Source: Symsagittifera roscoffensis (lineage: Eukaryota; Xenacoelomorpha; Acoela; Convolutidae). From it: a stretch of 64,000 bases of DNA. Made by a program: the position numbers and the translations under genes. The stretch spans positions 8,849,842-8,913,841 of the forward strand of contig NC_087071.1 of the NCBI RefSeq assembly GCF_963678635.1, given 5' to 3'. The notes beneath the pieces were generated by a model. The model was not told where the DNA came from. It made no database searches and worked only from the letters and a program-made list of their open reading frames with translations. Shown one piece after another: positions 24,528 through 37,731 of this stretch (positions are counted from its first letter, which is position 1; each line of letters starts with the position of its first letter).

Positions 24528-26760
24528 TTAATGATCATTGATTATATGGAATAGAGCAGTTTCATATTGCACGATTTTTTTCATGAATACAGTATTGTGT
24601 CGCCGCATGAAAATCAGTTTTTTTTTGTTTGATGATGTTCTGTCAGATGTTTTGGGTAATCTATTTTCATTTAAACCAGTACTATTTTTTTGAAATTTTT
24701 CAGGAGTGGCATGCTCGTTTACAATCCAAGAAAAAGTATATATCAGCAATTTTTGTATTTTAAATTTCAATTCAGAAAAGGAATCGTTGTTCAGACGGTT
24801 GCATCAAATTTTTAGGGCCCAAAATTTTCTCAAATGAGTTTAACAGATGGTTTAATTCTCTGTTACATAAAACAGCTGAAAAAAATTAATGACTCGCAAC
24901 GAGTGAATTTTATACACAAATCTCAATTTGGTCGGTAATTTTCTGTGATGGGTTGCAAATTTTACTTAGAAATTTTCCTTTTTGCTTAGAAAACTTAATT
25001 TCTGTTTGATCAATATGTTTCGAGAGGTTTTTCTTCAATTATGTTATTGTCACCACGAAAATAATTTTCAGAGTCTGTTTTAATTTTCCCAAAATCCGGA
25101 CAAGACCAACTTTTTGACAAAACAATGTGTAATTGTTCTTTTTTTGAAGTATTCAAACATTTTTTTTCCATGTGGTATAAAATTGGTATCCAGATGTTAT
25201 TATCAGAGGAATGAATGCCGTGATTTGGTAAATGCTTACGCAGATCAATTGATTTTAGATTGAAAACGATTGGCTTGGTAGTGTTCCTCAGGGAACATCT
25301 TGAAATAACCAATTCCATTGTGATTTTTTGTCGCATACAAACATTTTTTTTGTCAGTTGTCAACAATGATTTCAAACGTATTATAGAATTATTGGAAAAA
25401 CCCTAGCTTAAGTTTTTTGTGATTGATGGAATCAAATGATTTTGAAAGACTGAGAAAACATGCAGCGTAGTATTGTTTTTGAAAGGATTCAGTACAGTGC
25501 AGTATCGCATTGCATCTAAAGTTGAACAAGATGCTTAAAAACGGAAATGTGTTTTGCCTAAATGATTATCTTTTAAAAGATATGCATTCGTTTGGAAAAT
25601 TTGCCTTTGCAACAGTAATTATTATCGTCCTATAGTTTTCTGGTTTTTCCGGGTTGCATTCCAATGATGTATCAAATCTTTTTTCGACTACTTCAAGTTC
25701 TAATGAATTTGCACGGTTTTTAGTACGGTTGCGTTGATTTTGTAAATCCAGAAAAAAAAACAATTGAAACTCTATATGCTAGGTCTAAATTATTATATTA
25801 TCAAGCAACGATTCTACAACAGAAAAGCTTTGGTTCGCCATCTTAACTACTTGTTCGCCATATAAAGCAAAACGAATTCTCTGTTTTATAACTTTCTGTA
25901 GTTATGTCATTGCTGTTTTAACTTCGGTAATTCTTGAAAATCTGGTATCCATCAAAATCTTCAAGCCTTACTGTTGGTTTTTTGAAATAGTTGTCAATAT
26001 AAGAATAATTTTCTAGATTTTTTTTGGTTCATTGCCTCCAATAACATCTTTTTAGAGGTGCACAGGCTGTGATACGTTGTAATATAGCTTTGTAAATTAT
26101 TGGGATCTTCTCTCTTCACTGATTATGTGATCAATAATGCTAGTTGAGTGCGGGAAATGAAATGGTTATGAACATCAAGTTTTTATGGTACCAAGATTGT
26201 ATCAAGCTATTTTTTTCTGAATATTCATTCAAAAAAATTAAAATTTGACCCCAACAAGAATTAAAGACGTATTGAAAATTTTTATCTATTAATTTTTCCA
26301 AAAAGGTCAATTTTTTTATTCTGTTTTGAAAAAAGGCTAAATTTTTGAAAAAAAACTTTTTTTTTCAAGTTTGTTTGTATAATAAAAAACTAAAGTATTA
26401 CAAACTAATTATTTCATTGTTATCACCCAGTGTATTTATGTCCGGTAGTTTTGAATTTGTTATCTTAAATATCAACAAGATCACGCCCCCATATTTTTTT
26501 TCTTGACTCAAAAATTCTATCTCCTGTAATCGCAATAAAAATTTCGATATCTAGTTACAACAAGTTATCAATTGTTTCACTTAAACAAATTTTGCTGAAC
26601 TCATAATATGATTGATTGCTGAGAGTTTTGACCAGCTTTTTGAGTCCATTTTCTAAACTGCAGATACTAGGGCATTTCAAACCTCGAAATTTTGGGTTGT
26701 TTTGGTAGCATTGTAAAATTTTGTCACCTCTTCCTATTCATGGGTTGTTATAAATAACTC
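24528..26760 (-). pseudogene. Decayed LINE, copy 2
   Basis: Duplicate of 9513-11745 with the same stops. The palm remnant lies at 25375-25010 and the ENYR-type block near 25,600-25,640. Confidence 0.65.
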
Positions 26761-27244
26761 CTGATAAACTTATTAGTTTATTAAAACAACTCTTAAGCCT
26801 TTGATTTTCAGCACTTAATTTTCAGATGATAATGTGCAGCCGATGCAGTTCAAATCAATTCGTGTGGTTTATCTGATAGCCCCTAAAAAGCACGGTAACC
26901 ATCAAAATGTGAACGAAGTATTTCCGAAAATGAAAATTTTTAGGACTCGTTTAAAAAATCCATCTGTTTTCTGTTTTCCCATTGTAGGGACAGTTTGCAA
27001 AGTCTAATTGTCTTTACTAGTTTTTCTATGGTGTTTTTTATCAGTTGGCGGAAAATGGTCAATTTTTTTCAGTACTAGAATTTTTTTTTTAAATGATGGG
27101 GCTAATTTTTTGTTTCACTTCATAAACACTTGAAGGAATAGAGCGAAAAAATCCCAAAATATTGCAACGGCTATTCGCGGTTATGCCTTAAGAACAATTT
27201 GGTGAATCAGAACGAAAACCTGCATAGATTGTTAGAATTGAGCC

Positions 27245-27727
27245 CACTGATTGAGAAGGAAATGGTGAAAAGGCACGATGTGGTGAGCAACACAGTTACC
27301 AGCCTGAGAACCGACAAATTTTGTTCATATTTAGTCAATGAACTGGCAAAATAATTGAAGTTGAAGAAGCAGCTGATTTTTGAGATTGTCTACTGCAGAC
27401 GAGAAGGCACGCTTGACCTAGTCAGACGAATGCTCGGTGCAGTGGTACTGATTATTCTCGCGATGAAAGGGTTTCTATCATAGATTAAACAGCCTGACCC
27501 AGAGCAACTCAAAGAAGTTCTGAAGCTGCACTAGAACGCAGATCTTGCACTGAATTCACTCCAATTGAAGTATTACGACAATTGAAGCTTGCAGGACTGA
27601 CTGGTATCATGCCTAATACAGACATAGGGGAAATGAATCCAGGCGCGAGCAAAGCGGTAGACAGACAACCAGTCAATGCTATAGGAACCAGAGTGAGATC
27701 TCTTTCGCTCTGTTCCTGGTGATTAAA
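27245..27727 (+). pseudogene. Decayed coding remnant, unrecognised (copy 2)
   Basis: Duplicate of 12230-12712 with the same interruptions. Confidence 0.35.
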
Positions 27728-27790
27728 TTTATCGTGACCTGCTCAACAATGCCTACAGTCAAACTCTAGATCCGAAAACAAAAAAATGTA

Positions 27791-28117
27791 GTAAGCCATT
27801 CTAACTACTTGTTCGCCACAAAAACACAAAACAACTTCTATATTTTATAACAGCCTGTAATTATGGCTCGATGAGAGTCACGGAGAATTGCTGTTTATAA
27901 CTACTGTTTTTCTGAATTTCTGGTATCCTTCAAAGTCTTCAAGTCTTACTGGTGGTTTTTTGACTTTTGAAATACTTGTCAATAAAAGAATAATTTTCAG
28001 GATTTCTATTAGGCTCATCGCTTCCAATAACATCTTTTTAGTGGTGCACATGCTGTGATACATTGTACTATAACAATGTAATTGTTTGGAACTTTCTCTC
28101 TCGGTTTGATTCTTCAT
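27791..28117 (-). pseudogene. Separate LINE linker fragment (copy 2)
   Basis: Duplicate of 12776-13102. The 79-codon frame is at 27878-28117. Confidence 0.55.
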
Positions 28118-28194
28118 AACAAGATCTGTAACCGTCTTTCAAAAATTTTGAACTGAACAATTTCCCTGTAATTTTTTTTCTCGTAATTTGTGCA

Positions 28195-31100
28195 GTAAAA
28201 TTGTTGACTAATTTTCGTAGCAACTAGTTTTACCAATAAGAAACATACTCTTAATCATAGTAGCTGATTTTCGGCAGGACCTTATTAGACATGCTACTGT
28301 TGTGCACTTTAATTGAATTTTTACCAGCCATTAATCACGACACGTGTTGCGTTCAAGATGATAGGCTCTTCTGCTTTTGCACCTCAATCTGTCGGAGCCA
28401 AATCGTGGTTCGCTTCTAACACGGAACCTCAACTTTTTACAAATTAAACGCAACAGCCAAAAAATTTCCCACTTTTAGGTAGAAAAACACCCTCTTTTTA
28501 CCTAAATTACGCAAACACAGTAGACAGCCCATAAAAATTTTTGTTTTTTGTTGGACAGTGTTTATTTGAACCATTTCAGATGGATCAAACCAAAAATCTC
28601 CTTAAATTGGGATAAAGTGCCAAAATTGTCTCAAGGAAATAAATTCAATACCTCAGCTTATGACGATCTCTTTGAATTTTTTTGCTTATGTGATGAATTT
28701 AGAAAAACCATAGAATAACGAGCTCGAGATTTTTTAAAATTTTATCAAAATTTGGACCGTCAGGTAAGTTTGTTGGGAAGTCTTCCACTCAAGTTGAATA
28801 GCAGTTCACTCCAACTTCCGGAGTTTCTAAATTGATTGACGGAAGCCTTCGGCCCGACACTGAACTCTTAGCGTGTTTTCCGCAAATGTAAGTTTAGTTG
28901 TTCTGATTCTTCACTTCTGTTTTTCAGTTGCTGCAGGAAAACCCTGCATCACAGATCAATTTCACAACTTTTTTGTAACAACTCTCAAAAGTGAGCCAAC
29001 TCGGGTACTTCACGCAGCCAGTTATCACCATTCAAGTCAACAGTTCACTTTAGAGAATATAAATGGAAATTAAAATTTGTTTTTTCTGGTTGTGAATGTA
29101 ATTAAATCAAATGTTAAGAAGATAACCTGCAGGTTGTATCAAAAATTACCAAACGCTTAAGTAAACGGAAGTTTTGGAGGGGTGTCCCAATTTATAACAA
29201 ACGCAATGTTTTGCGAGGCACTTTCATTACGCAATGTTATGCGAGGCACTATGTGAGAAGTTAAAAAACCATACTTGGGAACGATTTGATGAACCTTAGG
29301 AAACTAATGGAGCGCAATGGCTGACACAAATCAGTACCCTGGAAGTTGGTCCACGAAAGTGCGGCAGGCATCCTTAGTCAAGTTTTTGAGGTTGAGAGCA
29401 AGTCACTAGACATTGAGAATATATCTTCTCTCGACCTCAATTAAATAAGAATCCACCAATGCTGATGGTTCGTTGAAGAAGCAATCATAACCAACAATTT
29501 GAAAACAATTTGAAAAATCCAACAAAAAATCAAATAGTTTTCAGCACAAAAAAAATACAGTTATGTTGATCATCGCTGAACTCAGCATTTTCTTTCAACC
29601 TCAAATCATTAGACTGTCTTGTTCTGGATATAACTCCAGCTTTTGGGGACAAACTAGTAGGCTTTTCACCACTAGAAAGGAGGACATAAAAAAACGGACT
29701 CATTGAGAAGTCTAACTGTTTAACTGACCGGTGTGGGTTGAAAAATGCCAAGGTTGTTGAGAACAATGCTTGTAAGAAAAAAAGCCGCATATGAAACGCG
29801 CGACGAGTGTAGGAGCAGGAAATAACACAAAATTTTACCCGTAACCTTTCTACTTTTTTTTCGAAAGTGTACAAGTCTAAATCGAAAATAATAATTTTAC
29901 AGACAAATTACTTAAATTAGAATCTTTACAAGTTAAAGGTACCTTTGATTGAATTTGGCTTTTTTATTGGTTGAATTTTTGCCCGCTGGCTAAGAACCAA
30001 TTTTTTTGTAGAGTAGCTTAAATCATTTTTGTCTTTTGATTTTCATCGTCATTTAGATCTTTTCAATGTAAAATTCTTGATAGAACACGCAGTTGCGATA
30101 ACATTTTAAAGTCTGACATGAAGTTCTCGATACAAAAAAAAAACAAAATTGATTGTTGGGTTGAGTCGTGCCATACTTGTGCGAACCAGCTTTTACAATA
30201 AAAAGCATAGACGCGATAATTGGAGCTGGATTCCGGCAGGACATCTTTGAACATGCTAACGTTGAGCACTTTCTTGACAGCCTAGATTGTTTAACAGTCG
30301 TTATTCAAGTCACATATGTCGTTAAAGCTGATAGGTTTTTCAAGCTCTTCTGTTTTACACCTCAATATGTAGGAGCCAATTCGTGGATCGCTTTCGGCAC
30401 GTAACTTAGGATTGTTACATATTAAACGCAATTGTCGGAATAAACCCCAACTCTTGATATATATAAAAACATCATCTTATTTTCTAAGTAACTTGCGCGA
30501 GCGCATTTACAAACAGGGTTTGGAACCTACAAAAATTATTTGATCTATTTCAAATTGATCAAGTCAAAACTCGCCTTAAAAGGGCATAAACAGACAAAAA
30601 AATTTTCCAGTAATTAAATTGAATATCTCATATCATGACAATAAATCTCGAAATATTTCCAGTACTGTGAACAATTTAAAGGATAATTTAAGGAACTCAA
30701 AATTTTTTTAGTTTTCTATCAATTTTTGGTCCGTCAGGACAGTTTTTTTGGGAAGCTATGCACTCAATTTGATCCTAGTTTACTTCAAAATCCGGCGCTT
30801 CTCCTTTATTTGCCAGAAGCCTTCGGCTCCAGAGTGGTTTTTTAGCGTGTTTCCGCAATTTTACCTTCGATTTTTCTAATTTTTGACTTTTGAATTTCAG
30901 TTGCTGCAATATAATTGTGCATCACAGACACCTTTCAAAAAATTAGAAAGAATGATTCAGGTCGAGAACTTCTTTTTATGACCGACTGGCACAATTATAG
31001 ATATTTAGGTACAAGAGTAGCTGCTTCATCAAAAATTTTAAATTTATAGGTCTGCAAATTTAGTATTTTTGCTGCTGACCTTTCGGGATACAAATTTTGT

Positions 31101-33870
31101 GTGCTTTGATTTCGGGGTCGCCGATTATCTTTTTTGTTATTGAATATATCGACCCGTCTCAGCTTAAATAATTATTCAGGCAACTCAAACTTCCCACTCA
31201 AGTATGCACAAGATTCCAACTCAAGGAAGCAATTGACTGTAGCAGTCGTTCACTCAAGTCACAAATGAACTGAAGAAAAACAAGCCCTATAATCATTGGC
31301 TCATGGGTCATGGCACTATCTCTCGTTTTTTTTTACCGCAATCAAATGAAGCCATCTCACGATTTGCTTAGGACATGGACCTTACAGTCGTTATAACTTA
31401 GAGGCCACTACAAAAATACCTACCAATTTTAGATAGAAATGGGCACGCCCAATACTAAGTCTCTAAATACCTAAAACCTTCAAACGCAGTTACTCACAAG
31501 TCTGGGATCTCAATGAATCACCATAAGTTTTTTTTGGACAACCCATTTTTTCTATTTCAGATGGATAAATCTAACTCTTGCCTTACCTCAACATGACCAT
31601 CAAATAAAACTCGCTCAAGTTATTAAACTTTTTAGGGTAAGGGCAAGTCAGTAGACACTGAGAAGATATCTTCAACTCAATCCCCAATAAGGAGGCATCC
31701 ACCAATACTGATGGCTCATTGAAGAGGCAACGATAACCAAAAAATTGAAAACATTTTTAAAAGTCTAACAAAAATTCAAATAAATTTTACCACAAAAAAT
31801 ACAGTTATGTTGATCATCGCTGAACTCAGCATTCTTTTTCAGTCTCAAATCAAAAAAGGGTTATAGACTGTCTTGTTGTGGATATACCTCCACCTTTTGG
31901 GACAGACTATTAGGCACTTCATCACTAGAAATGAGAAATATAGAAAAACGGACTCACCGAGAGGTCTCCATGTTTAGCTAAGCGGAGTGGGGTGAAAAAT
32001 GCCGAGGTTCTTGAGAAATTATTGGCTGGTTGAACATTCAAACCATAATTTTCATTTCACGAAAAATGTATATGAAAAAAAGGCCCCGAATGAACCGCGC
32101 AACGAGTGAAGGAGCAGGGAATTGGAACTTAAAATTTACCCGGTAACCTTTCTATTTTTTGTTTCAAAATTGTACAAATCTACATGGAAAACAATTGATT
32201 ACTTAAGTTTCTTAAAAATGTTCAGAGATTAAATGTACCTTTGATTGAATTTGGCTTTTTGATTTGCTTAATGGTTTGCATGCTGGCTTAGAACCAATTT
32301 TTTTTGTAGAGTAATGTAAATCATTTTGTCGATTGATTTTTATCGTCAATTAGATTTATTCAATGTAAAATTCCTGATAGAACACGCAGTTACGATAACG
32401 TTTGAAAGTCTGACATGAAGTTCTCGATAAAAAAGCAACAATGATTGTTGGATTGAGTCGTGCAATACTTGTGCGAACCAGCTTTAACAATAAGAAGCAT
32501 AGATTCGATAATCGGAACTGATTTCCGGCAGTACATTTTTGAACATGCTACCGTTTTTCTATTTTTTGGAAAGCCTAGCCTTTTAACAGACACCAATCAA
32601 CTCACATATGGCGCTAAAGATGATAGGTTTTTCAGGCTCTTAGGTTTCACATCTGTAGGATAACATTCGTGATTCGCTTTCAGCACGGAACTTGTTACAG
32701 ATTAAAGGCGATCGACCAACTCAAAACTCCCTGCTTTATCGACCAACTCAAAACTCGCCTTAAAAGGGCACAAACGGAAAACTTTTTCCCCATTACTTAA
32801 ATTGAATATGTTAACTCCTGACAAAAAATCTAGATTTACATCCAGTTTTGTGATCAATTTAAAATAAAGATAAACTTGTCAAATTTCAGTTAAATTGTTA
32901 AATTTCAGATTTTTTTTGTCAAGTTTCGGACCGTCAATTCACTTCATTGTTTGTCAAGTTATGGATCGTAAAATCAACTCTTGGGAAATTACACAAATTG
33001 AATATAATTCACTTTAATATTTGGCGTTTCTCATTCAAAATTCAATATTTACTGATTCAAATTTTTTGCGCCTTTGGCTCCAGCCTAAAATTTTAGCGTG
33101 TTTTCCTTCGATTGTTTTGATTTTTAACTTCTGGTTTTCAGTTGCTGCAGGATAACTATTTCATAGGTTTAGAATAATTAATTCTTGTCGGAAACTTCGT
33201 CTTATGATCGACTGGCACAAGGATAGATATTTAGGTTTAAGAATAGCTGGTATGGCAGACCAGCTGTTTCAACAAAAGTTCAAAAATGATCAATTTGCGT
33301 TTTTTAATGTTTTTGCTGCTGACAATTTGGGATGCAAATTTTGTTAGCTTTGATTTCGGCGCAGCTGATTATCTTTTTTGGGATTGAAAAAATCGACACG
33401 TTTCAGCTTCAATAATTATTCAGGAAACTCAAACTTCCCACTCAAGTATGCACCAGCGTCCGACTAAAGGAAGCAATTAATTGTAGCAATCGTTCACTCA
33501 AGTCCCATATGAGTTCAAAAAAACAGGCTCTATAATCATTGGCTCAAGGGTCATGACCCTGTCTCTCGTGTTTTTAAACAGCTACCAGTGGGAGCAATCT
33601 AAAACCTAGTGGGGCCACTATTGAAATACTCCCAACTTTATGTAGAAATAGCACACTCCTTGACTAGGTCTGTAAATTTCTAAAACTAAACAGTCAAACG
33701 CCCTTAAAACAGGTCTGTGACCTCATGCAAACACCATTATTTTTTGTGGACAATCTACAATATGTTTCATTTAAGATGGATAAATCTAACTCGCCTTACC
33801 TCAACATAACCATCAGATAAATTTCGCTCACGTTATTAAATACAGATACTTGCGTCTCGACAAATACTCT
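28195..33870. repeat. Second set of ~2.3-kb subrepeats, with the full natural end of member B
   Basis: Same C-A-B series as in the previous unit. Here B does not stop at the duplication breakpoint. From 33659 to about 33870 it continues with sequence related to member A (aggtctgtaaatttc, gatggataaatctaactc, ttacctcaacat, cagataa), matching A at about 1430-1620. This is the evidence that the breakpoint lies inside a pre-existing repeat and that the right flank keeps the ancestral arrangement. Confidence 0.6.
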
Positions 33871-34163
33871 GGATTACGCTCAAAACAAGATTAGGTAATT
33901 TTACTATAGCTCAAGAAGTTTTGTAAAGTATGAAAGAAATTTTATCTGCCACTTGAAAAAATTTTCAAATGTACAAATGTTTGTCAAATTATGATTATAT
34001 AATTGTTGCCAAATACACAAAACTTCAAATTACAAAGCTTCAGTGTTTATTTGATGGTCTCGAAGTCTTACGCAATTTTCATTAAGGAAGTTTGAACACT
34101 TTCAATTATATTTCTATTGGTTGCTACTGTTAGATTTTTTAAAAATAAACAAAGAAATAATTT
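33871..34163. other. AT-rich flank, nothing recognised
   Basis: Unique-looking sequence between the end of the repeat array and the next LINE remnant. Confidence 0.4.
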
Positions 34164-36110
34164 TCAAAAGTTTTTTTGATTTTCTGTAAGAAAGGATAAT
34201 ATCGAAAATGATTTTTTCATCAAGCAACTTGTTTTATATGTGACTGATTTTTGGTGCCTTTCGTCCAAGTTCATTTGATTTTTATCTTTTTGATTTTTTT
34301 TGTAAGCTGGTATCAAGAGAGATTTCATTCTCCAGAATTGGCAATTTACTATCCAGACAAAAAACATTGGCACTGGTAATTCAACTCGTTTTCTTTCCAG
34401 ACCAGATGATGAATTGAATTTTGCACAATCAAAATAAAATTTAATTGCCCGGTTTAGTTGTTTTTCTAATGAGGTTCACGAGTGCGCTTAAATTCCTTTT
34501 AAAAGGATGGCCAGTTAGTGTATGTGGCTGAAAAGGAGTGCGTTCATCAGAGGTAAACTTGTTTTGAAGGCATTGGGATTTTTGATTGAAAGTAAGTATT
34601 TAATCCTTCAGGTCAATTGTCCTAAAAACATTTTCACTTCGTCTTGAAATTTTAAAAAATGGTCTAATAAGTTTTTCACAATGACTTTTCTTGAGTTAAG
34701 TTTCTGTCGAGGGCAATTGTGTGTTTTATTCTGAAATGTTTTAAATTGAAGACGATAAGCTCTGTTTTTCTAGCATTAAACTGGAGTAAGTGTCTTCGAA
34801 AGAATTATAATAAAAAATTTGCATTTTGTAAAAAAAAAATTTAGAAAACTTTCAATGCTTTTTATTGTCACAATAAACAGTCCCATGTGCATATTTGACT
34901 AATCTGCATGAGTTATTCAGTTGCTGGTTAAGATTATTGATGAACAGGTTGAAAACGAGAGTTCCTGATACAGTGCTTTGTGGGACACCTTCTTAAAAAA
35001 AAATCCAGTCCAATTGAGTAGTATTTTTTGTTTTCTAACATCGGTCGCTTATGAGTTAGTTCAATAATTGTATAGCAGATTCAGAAGTTTTTAGCTGTTT
35101 GAGTTTTTGTATTAAATCGTTATGGTAAACAGAATAAAATGCCTTTGAGAGAAATATCAATGAGCAAGCAACATCATTGTTGGGAACAATAGATTTTCTG
35201 AAGGATTCCGTGAAAAACAAATAGCATCAACTGTTGATTATGATGTTCTAAAGCCAAGATGAATTTTGCTTAAAATGTTTTGACATTTATTCATTGATTT
35301 GTTTATATAATAACTTTTCAAACACTTTCGATAAGGCTTTAACAGATTTTTGTTAGGAGTTCTTGTGTCGTTAATAGTCTTACATTTTTCACCTTCTTGT
35401 TTTTTGAATTGAAAAGGGATATGAAACTATTTTTTGTAAGGCTACTTTCGTTTAAAAGATTGTTTTCTGTGGAGCCCATTTTTTTTCAACCAAGTTTTGA
35501 TTGAAAGTATTGAACATTGCTGCCAGGTTACTCTGTAGGTAGAAGCTTTTTTAGTTATTTTCTGACAGATTTGACTCAAATAACTTTTCAGAGTAGTTTT
35601 TGACTTAAATTTTGCGCTTGAAGAGAGTTTTTTCTACGTGTTTTAAGTGCAATATTGATTAGATTTTTGCCAAGTGATCTGTTTTCATGGAAGTTGTATG
35701 TAAGCTTGATTTGTTTGGTCTTTTAAACTAAGATCGGTGACTAAGTAATCTATTGGTGATTTTGAGTGAGTTGGAACTATTTTTTTTAGTAACATTGTGA
35801 TTATATGTTTGGAAAAATGAGTCATTGTCAATGTTAAGCTAATTAAGGCAATTATCGACTAAATGTATCGTCTTAGTGTTGAATGATTGTGCATAGTTAG
35901 TTGACTGAGCAAGTTCGTCAATGATTTCAAAGTTGTTTACTTGCTTTAAGATATATAAAAGGGCGCTTCCTTCAGTTTTATTGGATGATTTTTGGAATTC
36001 AATCCAAAAATCGTCAAACTTTTACACAATTTTGATGTAAATTTTTTGGCCACAAAAAGCATCACGACGCTTTTTTTGTTTTCTTCCTGGGTTTGACTGA
36101 TCTGTCACAT
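34164..36110 (-). pseudogene. Decayed LINE (CR1/Jockey-type), outside the duplication
   Basis: On the minus strand the conserved polymerase blocks appear in order. Near 35,345-35,290 KALSKVFEKLLYKQINE resembles the LSKIFEKLI.N.L block. Near 35,260-35,230 GFRTS followed by STVDAI resembles FGFR..HST..A. Near 35,160-35,110 SLIFLSKAFYSVYHNDL resembles LDLSKAFDTV.H..L. Near 34,995-34,935 GVPQSTVSGTLVFNLFINN resembles GVPQGSILGPLLF.IYIND. The YADDT motif is degraded to YAHGT. Further upstream, near 35,960-35,830, NNFEIIDELAQSTNYAQSF fits the endonuclease region before its TLID motif. A C-terminal piece at 34373-34164 shares F-x-WIVN with the LINE in the 15-kb unit. Stops and shifts are frequent, so it is dead. 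Confidence 0.7.
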
Positions 36111-36841
36111 CTAAATGAAACAAATATTTCACCATCTAGAACCTATAGTTTCTGATCTTTTGAATAATTTACCCACGTTTCCAAAAACGAAAAGTTATTT
36201 TTTTCAGCAATCGTTTTTACAAGTCGTTTCAGGTCTGAACGTTTCCTGGCTATGCTTTTTACAAATTAGATTTAAGACTTGCTTAATATTATGGTAGTTT
36301 CCCAAGTTTTTGTTGTTTTTTTGACATGAAAAGAAAATGTATCAGTGGGCGGAATTAGATATGCGTCATCTAATTGAAGGAGTTTTATTCTAGAAGAATG
36401 TTTGTGCTTGCTGTGAAAATCAGAAAACAAAAAAAATTGTTATAATAGTAATCGTGGTGGCTGATGTAACAAAATTAGGAGAGAAAAAACTTACAATTAA
36501 AATTAAATCTAGTTAGCGCACTGGAGAAGCACTAAATTGGTTGAAAAAGTGCGCCAGCGAAGCACTGAAAAATTTCAATGGAAAAAAATTTGGCAACCTA
36601 CTGAATACATTTTCCTTTGTTTGTTCTAATTAGAGAAATGTAAGCCACTAGCTCTTTGCTATCAAAAAAAGAAGCACTGATAAACTAGAAAACTTTTTGA
36701 TTTTGATTAATTTTAGTGTTGTGTCTATAGGAGTGCATTCGCCAGCTAATAGTTTAAGTAATGTTGTTCAAATAAGAGACTCCTGATAATGCTGAGAAGG
36801 CGCTTTATAGATCAGTTGGGCTTAGGATGCTTGATCATTAG
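36111..36841. other. AT-rich flank of the LTR element, nothing recognised
   Basis: No coding character. It ends in gatcattag immediately before the 5' LTR. Confidence 0.4.
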
Positions 36842-37105
36842 TGTGCCATTCTACCAGATTGGCACAGCGCAACCTTCCGGCGACACGAAACAAAAAAAAC
36901 GAATAAAGTCCTTAGTAACGGGAAATTACTGCGAAGGAGGGTCTAGATGTTCCGAAAATTTAAATTTTTAAATTTTCGATTGACGGGCCATTATTTCTGA
37001 GAAATACAAAAAGACGGCCATTTTGACTGAAAAGGACGAAAAAAACAGAACAACAACAAATATAGTGAGAAACGGTCGTGCGGGAACACGAGAAAGACGG
37101 AGTCT

Positions 37106-37132
37106 CTTATCGTGGCAATAACACACGATAAG
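37106..37132. promoter_or_regulatory. Conserved LTR hairpin
   Basis: cttatcgtg and cacgataag form a perfect 9-bp stem around a 9-nt loop (gcaataaca). The same stem is kept in the 3' LTR at 60527-60553 with a changed loop (gcaacaaca), in a part of the LTR that is otherwise poorly conserved. Possible roles are an RNA structure or a dyad binding site. Confidence 0.55.
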
Positions 37133-37293
37133 ATCCTTAGCAGTGGATATTAGTGGAGAAGGAAGCTTCAGTGGGGAAGGAATATTCCACGGAACCCTCC
37201 CGTGCCACAAATTGGGAGAGACAAGAACGTTATCTCAGGAAGATTACGGGAGCGGAGGCTTGGTCCCCCAGAGACTGTTTTATGTGAAGGGAC

Positions 37294-37302
37294 TATATAA
37301 AA
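37294..37302 (+). promoter_or_regulatory. TATA-box candidate in 5' LTR
   Basis: tatataaaa lies in the middle of the 5' LTR, where a U3 promoter is expected. The block carrying it (about 37257-37306) is missing from the 3' LTR. Confidence 0.45.
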
Positions 37303-37731
37303 CTGACTTTGTAGCTACTTGGATGTCGTGAAACTTTGAATTAACACCGGTATTATTTAATATTTTAGAATATGAGTAGCTAGAAAGAGGAAAGGGTCAA
37401 TCCATCTCCAATGGATTTAATATAGAACTGTCACACAAAAACATATTAAAATAGGTTGTTCGAGCCGTGTTTTTATTAGCAATCACGTAGTCTGAGGATC
37501 CCAGACTCAGCTATGTGGTTGTGTTCGCATGTAAACGAAAGCTGATCAAAAGTCGTTTGACTGATGGCCTAAAAATAGTAACTTTTTACTTAGCCCTAAA
37601 CAGACCAGAAACTCAACTTGCAAGGTCGAGACGGTAAAAAACGAGTAGGATTAAGGTAACTGACGCCTGCCAGTCGTAATAGGTACTTTTTCTACGCTCC
37701 GTCGCTGTGTAGTATTTGGGCGAATGTTACA

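Larger units (their letters stand above)
18644..33658. repeat. Complete tandem segmental-duplication unit, copy 2 (15,015 bp)
   Basis: Second full unit, about 15,015 bp after the first. It ends at 33658, where the sequence switches to gcacactc-cttgactagg instead of gcacactc-attttctact. Several private substitutions near the end (33343 gttagc for gtgtgc; 33397 cacg for cccg; 33410 cttcaa for cttaaa) show that the copies are not a simple text repeat of one another. Confidence 0.85.
36842..37731 (+). repeat. 5' LTR (890 bp)
   Basis: Begins TGTGCCATTC, ends GAATGTTACA (TG...CA termini), and matches 60268-61103. The second half (about 37310-37731) is roughly 96-97 percent identical by eye to the 3' LTR, but the first half is much more diverged. 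It contains tatataaaa at 37294-37302 inside a ~50-bp block absent from the 3' LTR, and a perfect 9-bp stem hairpin at 37106-37132. Confidence 0.9.

Noticed and set aside
1-33658. CRISPR array or prokaryotic operon interpretation
   Set aside because: Repeats are not regularly spaced with unique spacers. Introns, LINEs and LTR elements show eukaryotic DNA.
36115-36297. 60-codon plus-strand frame
   Set aside because: Antisense to the decayed LINE region and without coding character.
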